A DNA stretch of 60,098 nucleotides from Candidatus Gastranaerophilales bacterium (GCA_944322935.1 CALUQO010000013.1:1-60098); one strand, 5' to 3'; positions 9,201 through 18,120 are shown, numbered from the stretch's first letter. Notes: generated from the letters alone by a model not told the origin. Numbers and translations: made by a program.

Positions 9201-9224
9201 TATTGATTGTATTAAATTGCCCAT
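6219..9224 (-). CDS. Large membrane-associated protein of unknown function (1001 aa)
   Basis: Not recognised. The N-terminus holds an IPVYKP motif and a Pro-rich stretch. Hydrophobic segments fall at about residues 128-170, 262-285 and near the C-terminus (about 963-983, LVYGLLGGTLALSAVTIALM). Between them lies a long Lys/Glu-rich, mostly helical region with no recognisable enzyme motif. It is the middle gene of a three-gene minus operon: it abuts the 385-aa gene (TAGATG) and overlaps the GH13 start by one base. The order of N-terminal features (two hydrophobic segments, then SPEEYYQKY, then a further hydrophobic segment) parallels the 385-aa neighbour, which suggests distant paralogy. A role in anchoring or presenting the GH13 enzyme is speculation. 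Confidence 0.85.
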   Translation of the reverse strand: MGNLIQSIPVYKPQTQQTPAAGVNASVQTAPLPVHKQPFQDIKNQFPQTQIYSYLPARPLSDTHTAPKGVRPAPSKARLVHENFFQSIGSTIKSYGDYAKYFYNAAFKGEGKDYNVGKINDLSIRAGSLGIAAVLATSKMFPFAKGMEFVGLGTWFASMAVWPHVLGAPIKALYGVNINKEYIDSEGRRKYVYEDNQYRPMDIYRYADLDGRPLSPEEYYQKYDKEYIYLDKMGDKLGVPRDIKNRNEAVMNRAAQVAVQGKTLWMLTAGVMTPVVSSIVADAVQTPLKNQLEKTRYKKAENKINALDAKLDNVIRSGNRDVSAVMKALDIKIPAKEQAAFNALMTEDGVLSPKQFEKLQKYLDNKFFATGFKTSLETAMKNGADMTDSKIFVDKELKETLVKITSDSVKELVAKIPDKYKSKFPESLFSYNGLSMEQVNEIVANVLATEGHTYEQGLQIANSNISKPFGYNAKNALMQSIAQKTLEPFTFDKIFDKKKKAPDYAPVHNFNRVLKDLINSRVQAYFETQKCFVIDKNQLQKIFNFAYTNKELQNRLKEFERTSIQNISESITAINWERVPKKYLKTLGFNEGEIALLATQDATSASKVLSKKFTEIAADPEKYKKVIATMSKYAKTALAKEEQAVIKLIGSSDTKGTLIKVKELMESVAYNSVGHNVKDALAMHYKLRMSEVHRKYRNTIDSYVRPIKALDLFKNIDFSVSEILEKDAYGKVKENAANDIYALSRMTDEQKRASLKEYLKDIVLQKNDINSWTTKMETELPGSKQGLKHSLESVKRIARQVFAPLSGDTAAAIEDSEFVKKCNVNNQIMRATYLRIENKLLSRYTTDKNGFYHMIEDLIHAGDEERLLNYELISGAIEEKRLLFGESYYKETKDRLNRIFYDYQNKEIDKAIQLDLDILAKDLDFHYSNKAISQRSGKNVTDFFVNAAQEVRSRNKWTKLVYGLLGGTLALSAVTIALMGKQNHFNKYKYEYKTPPEGADK

Positions 9225-10382
9225 CTATTGTTGCCCCTCTTTAATGTTATTATTTCCGGTTGTTTCAAGCTTATGACGCTTAGCTGATGTTTTTGTAACA
9301 AGCAGTGTAATAGCCGTTAATGTTGCAGCTGCAGTAGAAAGTATTACGGACTTACCAGCAATGGAAGAGCCTCTGCTATGCCCTTTCCAAAATTCCATAA
9401 AACTTTGTCCAAACGGTTTAAGCATGTAATCATATACTGCAACTTTAGTATTGTGCAGCCTGTCTTTAATTGCCGTGTCTTTACCGAAAATACCGTCTTT
9501 AACCGTCTTTTTAAAACCTTCTGAAGAAGACTTATCCCAGGCCGGCTGATTAGCCATGCCAACTCCGAGGGTTACAAAAAATGCTGTCAAAGCATACTGC
9601 CATGCTCTTGCCATGACAATTGTTTTTTTAATCAGCGGTTTTATAGTGGAATCAATATTGTTGGCATCTTCTTTAATTCCGTATTTTTTGCCGTATTCTA
9701 TATAATTTTTGTTAATTTCTTCAGGAGTTCTGCCTTTTTCATTATATAAAAGGTCTGTCCTTGTGAAGTCAGCACTTTCAAACGCTGTATGAAATTCCAC
9801 CTCTTTTTCGAAGGCTCCGGATTTTTTTGAAGATTTTGAAATATATTTAGCATAAGGCTGTTTCAAATCGACGCCCCTGCTGATTTTTACAGTATTGTTG
9901 ATAATTGATTTTGCAAGCGCAGCCCCTACGTAATACAATCCGACACCGAGTGCCATGTGCTTGGCAACCTTTTGCGCAGCACCTGCAGAACGGAAATTAT
10001 CTTTTTTCACACCTGCATAAAACAAAGCCGCAAGTATGGGACCGCCAATATAATAAGGGAATTTTGCCGTCTGTAAAAATTCAAAAAATGTATAATCCTG
10101 TGCTCCGCCTAACCCTCTGGGAAAATGAATCAAAGGAATATCAAGAGTTTTTTCAATATTAATGCCTATACGTTTTGCCAGCGTATTTTTTTGAACTAAT
10201 TCATCCTTATGTATATCATTTTTGTAATAGCTAAGGCTATGGTCATCCCCGTTTTGAACACGTTTTTTCTTTTTCGGTGTTTGAAAACTCTGCTCTATAG
10301 ATGATTTTGCCTGGGCGGAAAGAGAGCCCGATGACACAGCGTGATTAGCCTGATTGTTTTGAATAGTTGACACAGTAACCAT
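9225..10382 (-). CDS. Multi-TM protein of unknown function (385 aa)
   Basis: Not recognised. The N-terminal 90 residues are polar, with a KKKKR patch near residue 37. Hydrophobic helices follow at about 120-137, 155-173, 263-283 and 351-367. A TPEEINKNYIEYG stretch between the second and third parallels SPEEYYQKYDKEY in the 1001-aa neighbour. It is the first gene of the operon, and its stop TAG is directly followed by the ATG of the 1001-aa gene. The start is preceded by AAGGGAA, an acceptable ribosome binding site. The function and the membrane it sits in are unknown. Confidence 0.85.
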   Translation of the reverse strand: MVTVSTIQNNQANHAVSSGSLSAQAKSSIEQSFQTPKKKKRVQNGDDHSLSYYKNDIHKDELVQKNTLAKRIGINIEKTLDIPLIHFPRGLGGAQDYTFFEFLQTAKFPYYIGGPILAALFYAGVKKDNFRSAGAAQKVAKHMALGVGLYYVGAALAKSIINNTVKISRGVDLKQPYAKYISKSSKKSGAFEKEVEFHTAFESADFTRTDLLYNEKGRTPEEINKNYIEYGKKYGIKEDANNIDSTIKPLIKKTIVMARAWQYALTAFFVTLGVGMANQPAWDKSSSEGFKKTVKDGIFGKDTAIKDRLHNTKVAVYDYMLKPFGQSFMEFWKGHSRGSSIAGKSVILSTAAATLTAITLLVTKTSAKRHKLETTGNNNIKEGQQ

Positions 10383-10588
10383 AATTTCCCTTGAATCGCA
10401 TGTAAGTCCTATTTATACAAGACTTCTAAAAATATTTTTTGCTAGTCGTTTTGAAGGATTTTTTCCCCAATTCCTATAATCTAGTCTACCACGGTATTTT
10501 CAGAAGAAAATACTTTTTACAATTTGTAATATTTTTATTTTTGTTAATACATAATCGCACAAACAAAAGCAAAGGCGCAAGGGAGACT
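10383..10588. other. Upstream region of the GH13 operon
   Basis: About 200 bases between the operon start and repeat B. Minus-strand TATAAA at about 10411-10416 could be a -10 element, but no clear -35 goes with it. A small TATTTTC-agaa-GAAAATA hairpin lies at about 10496-10513. Nothing else is supported. Confidence 0.35.
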
Positions 10589-10956
10589 TTAATCTAATCT
10601 AGTATCGCAGGTGCCGGCTGATTTCAGCCAGCACCTGTTCCCTTTTACATTCTTTTGCATTCTTTTGCATTCTTTTGCATTCTTTTTCCACTCTGCCGAA
10701 TAAAAGCTGACTAAATGTCAGGCTTTATTTTTATGAGGGGCTTTGATTTTGTGAAAATTGTAAAAATTGGGGCTTCACTATGTGAACAATGTGTCACTCG
10801 CCTACACTTAACTTCGTTAAGTTTCGGTGACAGGCTCACAAGTATCGCTTACGCTCTACTGTTCACTATGTCAAAAAAATTCGTTCACACCGCTTACCTC
10901 TCACAAAACCGGCCACTGGCTGCTTTTGTTCGGCAGAGCCTTATCACGGATTTTTT
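10589..10956 (-). repeat. Structured intergenic repeat, copy B
   Basis: Inverted copy of element A, near-identical over about 340 bases. Unit 1 lies at 10896-10938 (minus) and the inverted unit 2 at 10691-10740 (plus). The decamer array at 10647-10686 has four copies versus two in A. The terminal hairpin at 10608-10637 (14-nt arms, CAGGTGCCGGCTGA / TCAGCCAGCACCTG) differs from that of A but stays paired. It lies between the divergent GH13 operon and ileS. Confidence 0.85.
10647..10686 (-). repeat. Decamer tandem repeat, 4 copies
   Basis: Four tandem copies of AAAAGAATGC read on the minus strand, the one farthest from unit 2 with a single change (AAAAGAATGT). Homologous to the two-copy array at 281-300. 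Confidence 0.8.
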
Positions 10957-11077
10957 AACATTGGTCAGCTTTTATCCGCAAATTCTGAAACACACACAAC
11001 TCTCACCCAAACTTTGCTAATAAATCTTTTTTGTATAAAATTATTAATATATAAACATTAAGAATTGAGGATATGAA

Positions 11078-13897
11078 ATGTCAGAGAAAGAATTTGAGTT
11101 TAAAGACACACTGAACTTGCCGAGAACAACACTTGCAATGCGTGCTAATGCGCCTGTAAGAGAATTAGAGATTCAGGATTTTTGGGATATAGAAAAAATT
11201 TATGAAAAAAATCTTGCTCAAAGAAACATTGAAAACAAATTTGTGCTGCATGACGGGCCGCCGTATTTAAGCTCACCTAAAATTCACATCGGTACTGCTT
11301 TAAACAAAATTCTTAAAGACATTGTCACAAAATATAAAGCTCAAAGCGGTTTCTATGCGCCGTATGTTCCGGGATACGACGGACACGGTCTGCCTATTGA
11401 AAACGCTGTACTTAAAAATATCAAAGACAAAAGCGATATTACAAAATTTCAACTAAGACAAATGTGCAGAGATTTTGCTATGCAAAACCTCAAAGGTCAG
11501 GAAGAAGACTTCCGCCGTCTTGGAGTCTGGGGCAACTGGGACAATCCTTACATAACAATTTCTCCTGAAGTTGAAGCAGAACAGGTCAGAATTTTTGGCG
11601 AAATGTATGAAAAAGGCTATATCGAAAAGGGCTTAAAACCGGTTTACTGGTGTCCGAAATGCGAAACAGCACTTGCCGAAGCGGAAGTTGAATACGCTGA
11701 TCACACATCAAAAGCGATTTATGTAAAATTTGAGTTTGAAGAAAAAGCACAACAAAAAATAAGAGAACTTTCCGGAATCGAATCACAAGACCCGATATAT
11801 GCGGTTATCTGGACAACTACCCCGTGGACAATTCCGTCAAACCTTGCTATATGCCTTAACTCAAGATTCGAATACTCGCTTGTTAACTATTTCGGCGACA
11901 TTTTTGTTATAGCTTCCGACCTTGTGGAGGCCTTTGTTAAAGACAATGAGTTTGAAGAAAAAGATATAAAAATCCTCGGTTCCGTAAAAGGCAGCGACCT
12001 TGAAGGTATGAGAACCGTTCATCCGCTTTATGAAAGATATTCTCCCATACTTCTGGGCGACCACGTTACATTAGACGCCGGTACAGGCTGCGTTCACACA
12101 GCGCCGGGTCATGGTCTTGAAGACTGGGAAGTCTGCCAGAAATACAATATTGATGTTCTTTCTCCGCTGGATGCAAAAGGGTACTGGACGGACGAAGTCC
12201 CTGATATGCAAGGCATTTACTACGAAGAAGGCAACGACATTGTTATACAAAAACTGGATAAAGCTGGAGCGCTGTTATCGCACAAAACAATCACTCACAG
12301 CTATCCTCACTGCTGGAGATGCAAACACCCTGTTATTTACAGAGCAACACCGCAATGGTTTGTTAAAGTCGACAGATTCAGAGATAAAGCTCTTGAAGAA
12401 ATTCACAACGTTGAATGGATTCCTGCATCAGGCGAACAAAGAATAGCCAACATGGTGGCATCCCGCTCCGACTGGTGTATTTCAAGGCAAAGAATCTGGG
12501 GTGTGCCAATCCCTGTATTCTACTGCAAAGACTGCGGTGAACCTATTGTTACACGTGCAACAATAGAAAAACTTGCAAAAGTTTTTGAAGAAAGTTCTTC
12601 TGATATCTGGCTTAAAGAAGGCCCAAAATATCTTATGCCTACCGCATTTAGATGTCCTCATTGCGGAAGCAGAAACTTTACAAAAGAAAAAGATATCATG
12701 GACGTATGGTTCGACTCGGGTATCACACACCGTGCGGTTGTGGAAAAACGTTCAAAAGAACTTGGTCACCTGCCTGTTGAATTGTACTTAGAAGGTTCTG
12801 ACCAGCACAGAGGCTGGTTCCAGTCTTCACTTCTGACAGCTGTTGCAACAAGCGGAAAAGCGCCTTATCAAACAGTATTGACACATGGTTTTGTACTGGA
12901 CGGTGAAGGCAGAAAGATGAGCAAATCTTTAGGCAACACCATTGCGCCTCAGGATATCATTAAAGTATTCGGCGCAGACGTACTCAGACTATGGGCTGCT
13001 TCTGTAGATTACAGAAACGATGTAAGAATCGGAGAAACTGCTATCAGACAGATGGTTGAAATCTTCAAAAAAATGAGAAATACCTCAAGATTCTTGCTCG
13101 GCAACCTCTATGATTTCGACCCCGAGGCTGATTATGTTTATTACAAAGACTTAAAAGCAATAGACAAATTTGCCCTGCACAAATTGAATACACTTATCAA
13201 AAACGTAACAGAAGCGTTTGACAAATATGAATTCTATAAATACTTCCAGCACCTGCAAAACTTTGCGGCTGCGGATTTGAGTTCATTCTATCTTGATATT
13301 GTAAAAGACAGACTATACACTGCAGGCAAAAAATCTCTGTCAAGACGTGCCTGCCAGACAGTGTTGTTCGAAATATCACAGGCATTAACAAGAATGCTTG
13401 CGCCTGTTATGCCGCATCAGGCAGAAGATATCTGGCAAAATATGCCGGAAAAACAAAGAGGCGGCATAAAGAGCGTTCTTTTAACAGATTGGCCAAACAC
13501 TAACGTTAAATGGGTCAATAATAATATTGAAGAAGAATTCACAAAAATTCTTAAACTCAGAGAAATAGTAACAAAAGCCATTGAACCGTTGAGAGCGGAT
13601 AAGGTTATCGGAAGTTCGCTTGAAGTTGCTGTATACGTACAAGGCGGCAACGCTGAACTGTTAAACAAATACGAAAAAGAACTTGCCAATATCTTCATCA
13701 CTTCTCAGGCGGAACTTACAGACAGCGCACCCGAAAAAGTTCTTAACAAGCTGGAAGAAGAAGGTTACACAATTTATGTAACCCACGCTCACGGAGAAAA
13801 ATGCGACAGATGCTGGAAATACAGAAAGCTCATCAACATAGGCCCGCAGGGCAGCATTTGTCAGGATTGTATCAGCGCAATCAATGGCGATGACTAA
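11078..13897 (+). CDS. ileS: Isoleucyl-tRNA synthetase
   Basis: 939-aa class Ia aminoacyl-tRNA synthetase that charges tRNA-Ile and edits valine. It has the HIGH-type motif HIGT (about residue 66), the CP1 editing domain (TTTPWTIPSNLA; HTAPGHGLEDW), the KMSKS loop (GRKMSKSLGN, about 612) and a C-terminal zinc finger (CDRCWKYRK ... CQDC). Length and domain order match bacterial IleS. AATTGAGGAT precedes the ATG. I looked for a T-box leader upstream and did not find one; repeat B lies there instead. It ends at a strong hairpin terminator shared with the convergent histidine-kinase operon. Confidence 0.98.
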   Translation: MSEKEFEFKDTLNLPRTTLAMRANAPVRELEIQDFWDIEKIYEKNLAQRNIENKFVLHDGPPYLSSPKIHIGTALNKILKDIVTKYKAQSGFYAPYVPGYDGHGLPIENAVLKNIKDKSDITKFQLRQMCRDFAMQNLKGQEEDFRRLGVWGNWDNPYITISPEVEAEQVRIFGEMYEKGYIEKGLKPVYWCPKCETALAEAEVEYADHTSKAIYVKFEFEEKAQQKIRELSGIESQDPIYAVIWTTTPWTIPSNLAICLNSRFEYSLVNYFGDIFVIASDLVEAFVKDNEFEEKDIKILGSVKGSDLEGMRTVHPLYERYSPILLGDHVTLDAGTGCVHTAPGHGLEDWEVCQKYNIDVLSPLDAKGYWTDEVPDMQGIYYEEGNDIVIQKLDKAGALLSHKTITHSYPHCWRCKHPVIYRATPQWFVKVDRFRDKALEEIHNVEWIPASGEQRIANMVASRSDWCISRQRIWGVPIPVFYCKDCGEPIVTRATIEKLAKVFEESSSDIWLKEGPKYLMPTAFRCPHCGSRNFTKEKDIMDVWFDSGITHRAVVEKRSKELGHLPVELYLEGSDQHRGWFQSSLLTAVATSGKAPYQTVLTHGFVLDGEGRKMSKSLGNTIAPQDIIKVFGADVLRLWAASVDYRNDVRIGETAIRQMVEIFKKMRNTSRFLLGNLYDFDPEADYVYYKDLKAIDKFALHKLNTLIKNVTEAFDKYEFYKYFQHLQNFAAADLSSFYLDIVKDRLYTAGKKSLSRRACQTVLFEISQALTRMLAPVMPHQAEDIWQNMPEKQRGGIKSVLLTDWPNTNVKWVNNNIEEEFTKILKLREIVTKAIEPLRADKVIGSSLEVAVYVQGGNAELLNKYEKELANIFITSQAELTDSAPEKVLNKLEEEGYTIYVTHAHGEKCDRCWKYRKLINIGPQGSICQDCISAINGDD

Positions 13898-13930
13898 ATT
13901 ATTTATAGTATAAACATTAGTTATTGATAA

Positions 13931-13957
13931 AAAGAAGAGCGTTTTGCTCTTCTTTTT
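13931..13957. terminator. Bidirectional terminator between ileS and the histidine kinase gene
   Basis: AAAGAAGAGC-gtttt-GCTCTTCTTT stem followed by T-runs in both reading directions. It serves the plus-strand ileS and the minus-strand rsgA-ispA-PAP2-kinase operon. Confidence 0.9.
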
Positions 13958-13987
13958 TATATTTGTTTGTCTGTTCAAATTCAATAA

Positions 13988-15661
13988 TTACGCAGGAATT
14001 TCTATTGTAAATTCAGTCCCCTTGCCTTTTTGCGATTCAAAAGAAATTTTTCCGTTATGCTTTTGCACAATCTTTTGTGATATTGCAAGCCCCAGCCCCG
14101 TACCGATTTTTTTGGTCGTTGTACCTGCGCTGAACATTTTGTCTTTAATGCTGTCGTCAACACCGGAGCCGGTATCTTTTATCTTTACATACAGCATGTT
14201 GTTTTGAAATTCCGTGGTTATTGTGATTGTTCCCTTATCTTTTATGCTTTGACAAGCGTTGATAAGTATATTCATAAACACCTGATTAAGCATGTTGGGA
14301 TAACATTTTATGCTTGGTATATCACCATAGTTTTTAACAATTTCTATTTTGTTTTTGGTTTCATGTTTTATTAATTCCAGCGTCAAATCGAGCTCGTTGT
14401 TTATATCTGCCGATTGCAAATCCGCTTCATCAAGTCTTACAAAACGTTTGAGACTTTGCACAATACCGCTTATGCGTTTTATTGCCTCTTTATCAATTTT
14501 GTTGATATTTTGAATGTTTTCCAAAATCATTTTGTTGTCACAGGATTGTGAAAGTTTTGCAAGCATCTTATTTAAAATATCGTTGTTTGCGTTGATTGAA
14601 CCGAGAGGAGTGTTGATTTCATGCGCAACACCAGCCACAAGCTGCCCTAAAGACGCCATTTTTTCGGAGTTTATAAGCTGCAATTGTGTTTCTTTTAACT
14701 CGTTTAAAGTTTTTTCAAGAGTTTCGTTTTTTTGTTTTACTTCAAAGAACAAAGATGCCTGAACAATGGCAGAGGCTAGCTGTGCCGCAATGGATTGGAG
14801 CACATCGTTTTGAGATTCGTCATAATATTTTTGCGCAGTATAAATTATAAGTATGCCCAATATCTCATGCATACGATAAACAGGCACTATAATTCTGTTC
14901 ACGGGAGAAGGATAATTCACCTCGCTGTTTAAATACTCTTTGATACATGGAGTTACTCGTATTGATTTTGTTTTTATAAAATTTTTGGTTTCAGGGGCAA
15001 ATTCTGCCTTTTCTCCGACAATCGAAGCAAATTTTTCGGGATATACAGAGTTTATGTAAAACTCGTTATCCTTTAGTTGAACGTAATAAACTTTTATTGC
15101 GCCAAACAGGTTGAAAAGCTCTTTTAAAGTGGAATTGATAATTTTATCAATATCCATGGACTCTCTTATTACATTTGTAACCCTGTGCATAAGTGCAAGT
15201 TTAAGCGCCTGGGTCTGCGCTTTTTGCTGCAGAGCCGCATATTGTCTGTTTTCTTCGGCAAGGTTCAAATACTGCTGACGGATAAAAGCGTATTTTTTTT
15301 CTGTTTCTTCATACAAGATATCGTTAGTTATATTTTTAAACGCCAGAACTTTGTATTCCCCGTCCATAAATGACGTAATTTGAAAATAAGACAGCTGTTC
15401 TTTTGTCTTTTGATACGAAGCTATGGCAGTAAAACTTTCTTTTGAATGTATCGCAAAGTTAACCGGATTTGATGCAAGCAAGTTGTCGGAATCCAAAACA
15501 CAAATATCAAAAGAAAAATAGTTAGAAAATCTTTCAAAGTTCTTAATATTACCAAAGTTTTTTACAAAAGCAATATTTTTGAACACAATTTTGCGGTTAG
15601 AATCCAAAAGCAAAATTGCAGTGTAGAAATTATTATACAGAGTAAAATCGTCACCCGTCAT
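13988..15661 (-). CDS. Sensor histidine kinase with GAF-like domain
   Basis: 557 aa with no membrane segment, so probably a cytosolic sensor. The N-terminal ~130 residues are PAS-like in pattern. Residues ~165-310 look like a GAF domain, followed by a short coiled coil. The HisKA H-box MASLGQLVAGVAHEINTPLG places the phosphoacceptor at His347. The HATPase domain has the N-box NILINACQS (Asn468), the G1 box DTGSG (Asp496) and the G2 box GTGLGLA (about 520-526). No response regulator is adjacent, so the partner is elsewhere. It lies 17 nt after the PAP2 gene, the likely last gene of its operon. The signal is unknown. Confidence 0.93.
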   Translation of the reverse strand: MTGDDFTLYNNFYTAILLLDSNRKIVFKNIAFVKNFGNIKNFERFSNYFSFDICVLDSDNLLASNPVNFAIHSKESFTAIASYQKTKEQLSYFQITSFMDGEYKVLAFKNITNDILYEETEKKYAFIRQQYLNLAEENRQYAALQQKAQTQALKLALMHRVTNVIRESMDIDKIINSTLKELFNLFGAIKVYYVQLKDNEFYINSVYPEKFASIVGEKAEFAPETKNFIKTKSIRVTPCIKEYLNSEVNYPSPVNRIIVPVYRMHEILGILIIYTAQKYYDESQNDVLQSIAAQLASAIVQASLFFEVKQKNETLEKTLNELKETQLQLINSEKMASLGQLVAGVAHEINTPLGSINANNDILNKMLAKLSQSCDNKMILENIQNINKIDKEAIKRISGIVQSLKRFVRLDEADLQSADINNELDLTLELIKHETKNKIEIVKNYGDIPSIKCYPNMLNQVFMNILINACQSIKDKGTITITTEFQNNMLYVKIKDTGSGVDDSIKDKMFSAGTTTKKIGTGLGLAISQKIVQKHNGKISFESQKGKGTEFTIEIPA

Positions 15662-15678
15662 AATTTTATATTAACACT

Positions 15679-16140
15679 TTATTGAAGAATCCAAAAATGT
15701 ATTACATAAGAAACAACAATACCGAGAATTGCCCCCATAAAAACTTCAAAAGGAGTGTGCCCCAAAAGTTCTTTCAGTTTTTCACCGGCAGCAGAGGGAC
15801 GGTGAGCATAAAATTCTTCCATAACTCTATTCATGGTTGCGGCAATTTTTCCTGCGGAACGTCTTATACCTGCAGCATCATACATTACAACAAATGCATA
15901 CCCCAAAGCCACAGCAAAGATTATGGAATTTAATCCCTCATTATAACCGACCGTCATGGAAAGAGCAATAACCCCGGCACTGTGAGAACTTGGCATTCCG
16001 CCTGTCGTTGTAAAAATTTTAAAATTAACTTTTTTATGAACTATTACAAAATAAATAAACTTTAATACCTGTGCAATAAAAGCTGCAATAAATCCGTTGC
16101 CTAAAACTTCTATCGCTGTGCCTGTCTCGTACATTAACAA
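15679..16140 (-). CDS. Divergent PAP2 family membrane protein (DUF212)
   Basis: 153 aa, three to four hydrophobic segments. GGMPSSHSAG and DAAGIRRSAGK are the signatures of the divergent PAP2/acid phosphatase-haloperoxidase-related family, and the C-terminal LGHTPFEVFMGAILGI is typical. The biochemical role is not established for the family; a lipid-phosphate phosphatase is plausible. Its start lies 7 nt inside the end of ispA, so translation is coupled. Adjacency of these two genes is, to my knowledge, also seen in Cyanobacteria, and a polyprenyl-phosphate substrate would make sense here, but that is inference. Confidence 0.9.
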   Translation of the reverse strand: MLMYETGTAIEVLGNGFIAAFIAQVLKFIYFVIVHKKVNFKIFTTTGGMPSSHSAGVIALSMTVGYNEGLNSIIFAVALGYAFVVMYDAAGIRRSAGKIAATMNRVMEEFYAHRPSAAGEKLKELLGHTPFEVFMGAILGIVVSYVIHFWILQ

Positions 16141-17021
16141 ACCCTTTCCGAGATACTGTTTACAATCCCCGTCAAAACTTCTGACTCTATATTATGTTCT
16201 TTTAATATACCACAAGCAGTACTGCAAAGTGAAGCCACCTGTTTTTTAGCCTCATCAAGTCCGTAAAGACTAACGTACGTAGCTTTTTCTTCCAACGCAT
16301 CTTTGCCGGGTGTCTTGCCGAGTTCTTCAAGAGTCGAAGTCACATCCAAAATATCATCCATAATTTGAAATGCCAACCCCATATTCTGCGCAACCAAAGT
16401 TAACGCTTCAAGTATTTTGTCATCGGCTCCGCCAAGTATTGCACCTGTTCTTAAAGAAAGCTTGAACAATGCTGCGGTTTTATTCTCATGGATAAAGTTA
16501 AGCGTTTGTTTATCAATTTGCTTGCCTTCGGAATCAATATCCACAACCTGCCCCGCAATGAGTTTTTCGGCTCCTGCGCTGACAAGAAATTCCTCAAGTA
16601 CTTTTAAAATTTTATCCTGAGATACCGTTTTAGGAGTCTTTTGGATAATAATTTGCGGTGCAAAAGACAACAACGCATCACCCGCCAGCACAGCCGTAGA
16701 CTCGCTGAATTTTTTATGGTTTGTGAGTTTGCCTCTTCTGTAATCATCATTGTCCATACAGGGCAAATCGTCATGGATAAGGCTTTGGGTATGGAGCATT
16801 TCAATAGCGCAGGCTGTCGGAATAGCCTGTTCATAGCTGCCTGAAAGCACCCTGCAGGTTTCAAGACACAGCATCGGGCGCAATCTTTTCCCGCCGGCAA
16901 GAACCGAATATCTCATAGATTCCCAGATTTCGCGCGGATACTTTACTGGCAAAAACTCATCCAGTTTTTGTTCTATTAGTTTTATGTAAGCTTCAAATTG
17001 CTGTTTTACGGACTGTTCCAT
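16134..17021 (-). CDS. ispA: Polyprenyl diphosphate synthase (FPP/GGPP synthase type)
   Basis: 295-aa trans-isoprenyl diphosphate synthase. It has GGKRLRPML (residues 43-51), the first Asp-rich motif DDLPCMD (84-90) and the second DDILD (222-226), plus the GQVVDID region. It condenses isopentenyl diphosphate with allylic diphosphates; the residue before the first Asp-rich motif is a small His, so the chain length (C15 or C20) is not certain. It overlaps rsgA by one base (TAATG) and the PAP2 gene by seven. It probably uses precursors from the MEP pathway, to which ispG at 56874-57926 belongs. Confidence 0.95.
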   Translation of the reverse strand: MEQSVKQQFEAYIKLIEQKLDEFLPVKYPREIWESMRYSVLAGGKRLRPMLCLETCRVLSGSYEQAIPTACAIEMLHTQSLIHDDLPCMDNDDYRRGKLTNHKKFSESTAVLAGDALLSFAPQIIIQKTPKTVSQDKILKVLEEFLVSAGAEKLIAGQVVDIDSEGKQIDKQTLNFIHENKTAALFKLSLRTGAILGGADDKILEALTLVAQNMGLAFQIMDDILDVTSTLEELGKTPGKDALEEKATYVSLYGLDEAKKQVASLCSTACGILKEHNIESEVLTGIVNSISERVC

Positions 17022-18037
17022 TATTCGTGTATTTCCTTATCTATATTTTGATTTGTTTTGCGTCTTGAAATTTGGCGTTTTTTACTGCTGATTTTGGTAA
17101 TTTCTTTGTTATGCAGAGTTTTTGAGCGGGTTTCCGTTTTTTTGCCGCCGTAGGTAACCTGCTTTTTATACTCTTTGGCTTCTTTTACAAATTGCAGATA
17201 ACTCCGGTAGCGTGTTTCATCCGTTAAATCCTGATGTTCCAATACCTTACAGCCTGTTTCGTGTTCGTGCAGGCAGTCAGAAAATTTACACGCACCGTAA
17301 CCTTTTTGTATTTGTACTATTTCTCTAAACAAAAGTCCGACTTCGGCAGGCATCAAAAAATCAAATTTAAGCTGGCTGAATCCGGGAGTATCGACAATTC
17401 TTGAGTTCTTATCAATAGAAATAATTTCACAGTGTCTTGTTGTGTGAGTTCCCCGTTCAGATTTTTGCGAAACCTGTTTCGTTTTCAGGTTCAAATTAGG
17501 ACAAACCGCATTAATCAAAGAGGATTTGCCAACACCCGAAGACCCGCACAAAACCGTAATTTTATTTTCTAAATATTTTTTAAATTCTTCTATCCCGTTG
17601 CCTTCAAGTGCCGAGGTAAAAAGTATATTATAGTTTAACGGTTCATAAATCTTTTTAATTTTTGCTATAATTTCTTCTTCCCCCTCAAGGTCATTTTTGT
17701 TAAAACACAAAACGGGATGAAGATTGTAATACTCACAAAAACACAAATATCTGTTAAGCTGTTCAAAATCAAGGTCGGGTTCTTTTAGGGCAGAAACAAT
17801 AATAACCTGATTTATATTGGCAACTTTAGGGCGGGGGATATAGTTTTCACGGGGCAGAACTTTTGCAACAAACGCCTGTTTGGAATTTTCGTTTATTTGT
17901 TCAAGCTCAACAAAATCTCCCGTAACAATGGAATCTTTTCTTTTTTTTAAAACATCACGGATTTTGCACTCATACTCGCCCTGAGGTGTATTAACATAAT
18001 AAAAATCCGAATGTATTTTAAAGATTTGTCCTTTCAT
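17021..18037 (-). CDS. rsgA: Ribosome small subunit-dependent GTPase A (RsgA)
   Basis: 338-aa circularly permuted GTPase that assists late 30S maturation. It has an N-terminal OB-fold, G4 NKND (113-116) before the P-loop GSSGVGKS (165-172), DTPGFSQL (G3), and a C-terminal zinc site (CKFSDCLHEHETGC). The C-terminal ~50 residues form a Lys/Arg-rich tail longer than usual, likely contacting rRNA. It is the first gene of the rsgA-ispA-PAP2-kinase operon. The ATG is preceded by GAAAGGACAAAT-type sequence only loosely, but the N-terminus aligns well with the family length. Confidence 0.95.
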   Translation of the reverse strand: MKGQIFKIHSDFYYVNTPQGEYECKIRDVLKKRKDSIVTGDFVELEQINENSKQAFVAKVLPRENYIPRPKVANINQVIIVSALKEPDLDFEQLNRYLCFCEYYNLHPVLCFNKNDLEGEEEIIAKIKKIYEPLNYNILFTSALEGNGIEEFKKYLENKITVLCGSSGVGKSSLINAVCPNLNLKTKQVSQKSERGTHTTRHCEIISIDKNSRIVDTPGFSQLKFDFLMPAEVGLLFREIVQIQKGYGACKFSDCLHEHETGCKVLEHQDLTDETRYRSYLQFVKEAKEYKKQVTYGGKKTETRSKTLHNKEITKISSKKRQISRRKTNQNIDKEIHE

Positions 18038-18120
18038 TCTATTGATTATATCTCAACGCCAAGCACGCGTAAACAGAATATTACGTAAAAGGGATTAATA
18101 TTTCTTAAAAATAAATACAT

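Noticed and set aside
10647-10686. CRISPR array
   Set aside because: The units are contiguous decamers with no spacers, and no cas genes are visible.
10957-11077. T-box leader upstream of ileS
   Set aside because: No T-box core (GGUGG-ACCGCG type) or terminator/antiterminator pair is present.
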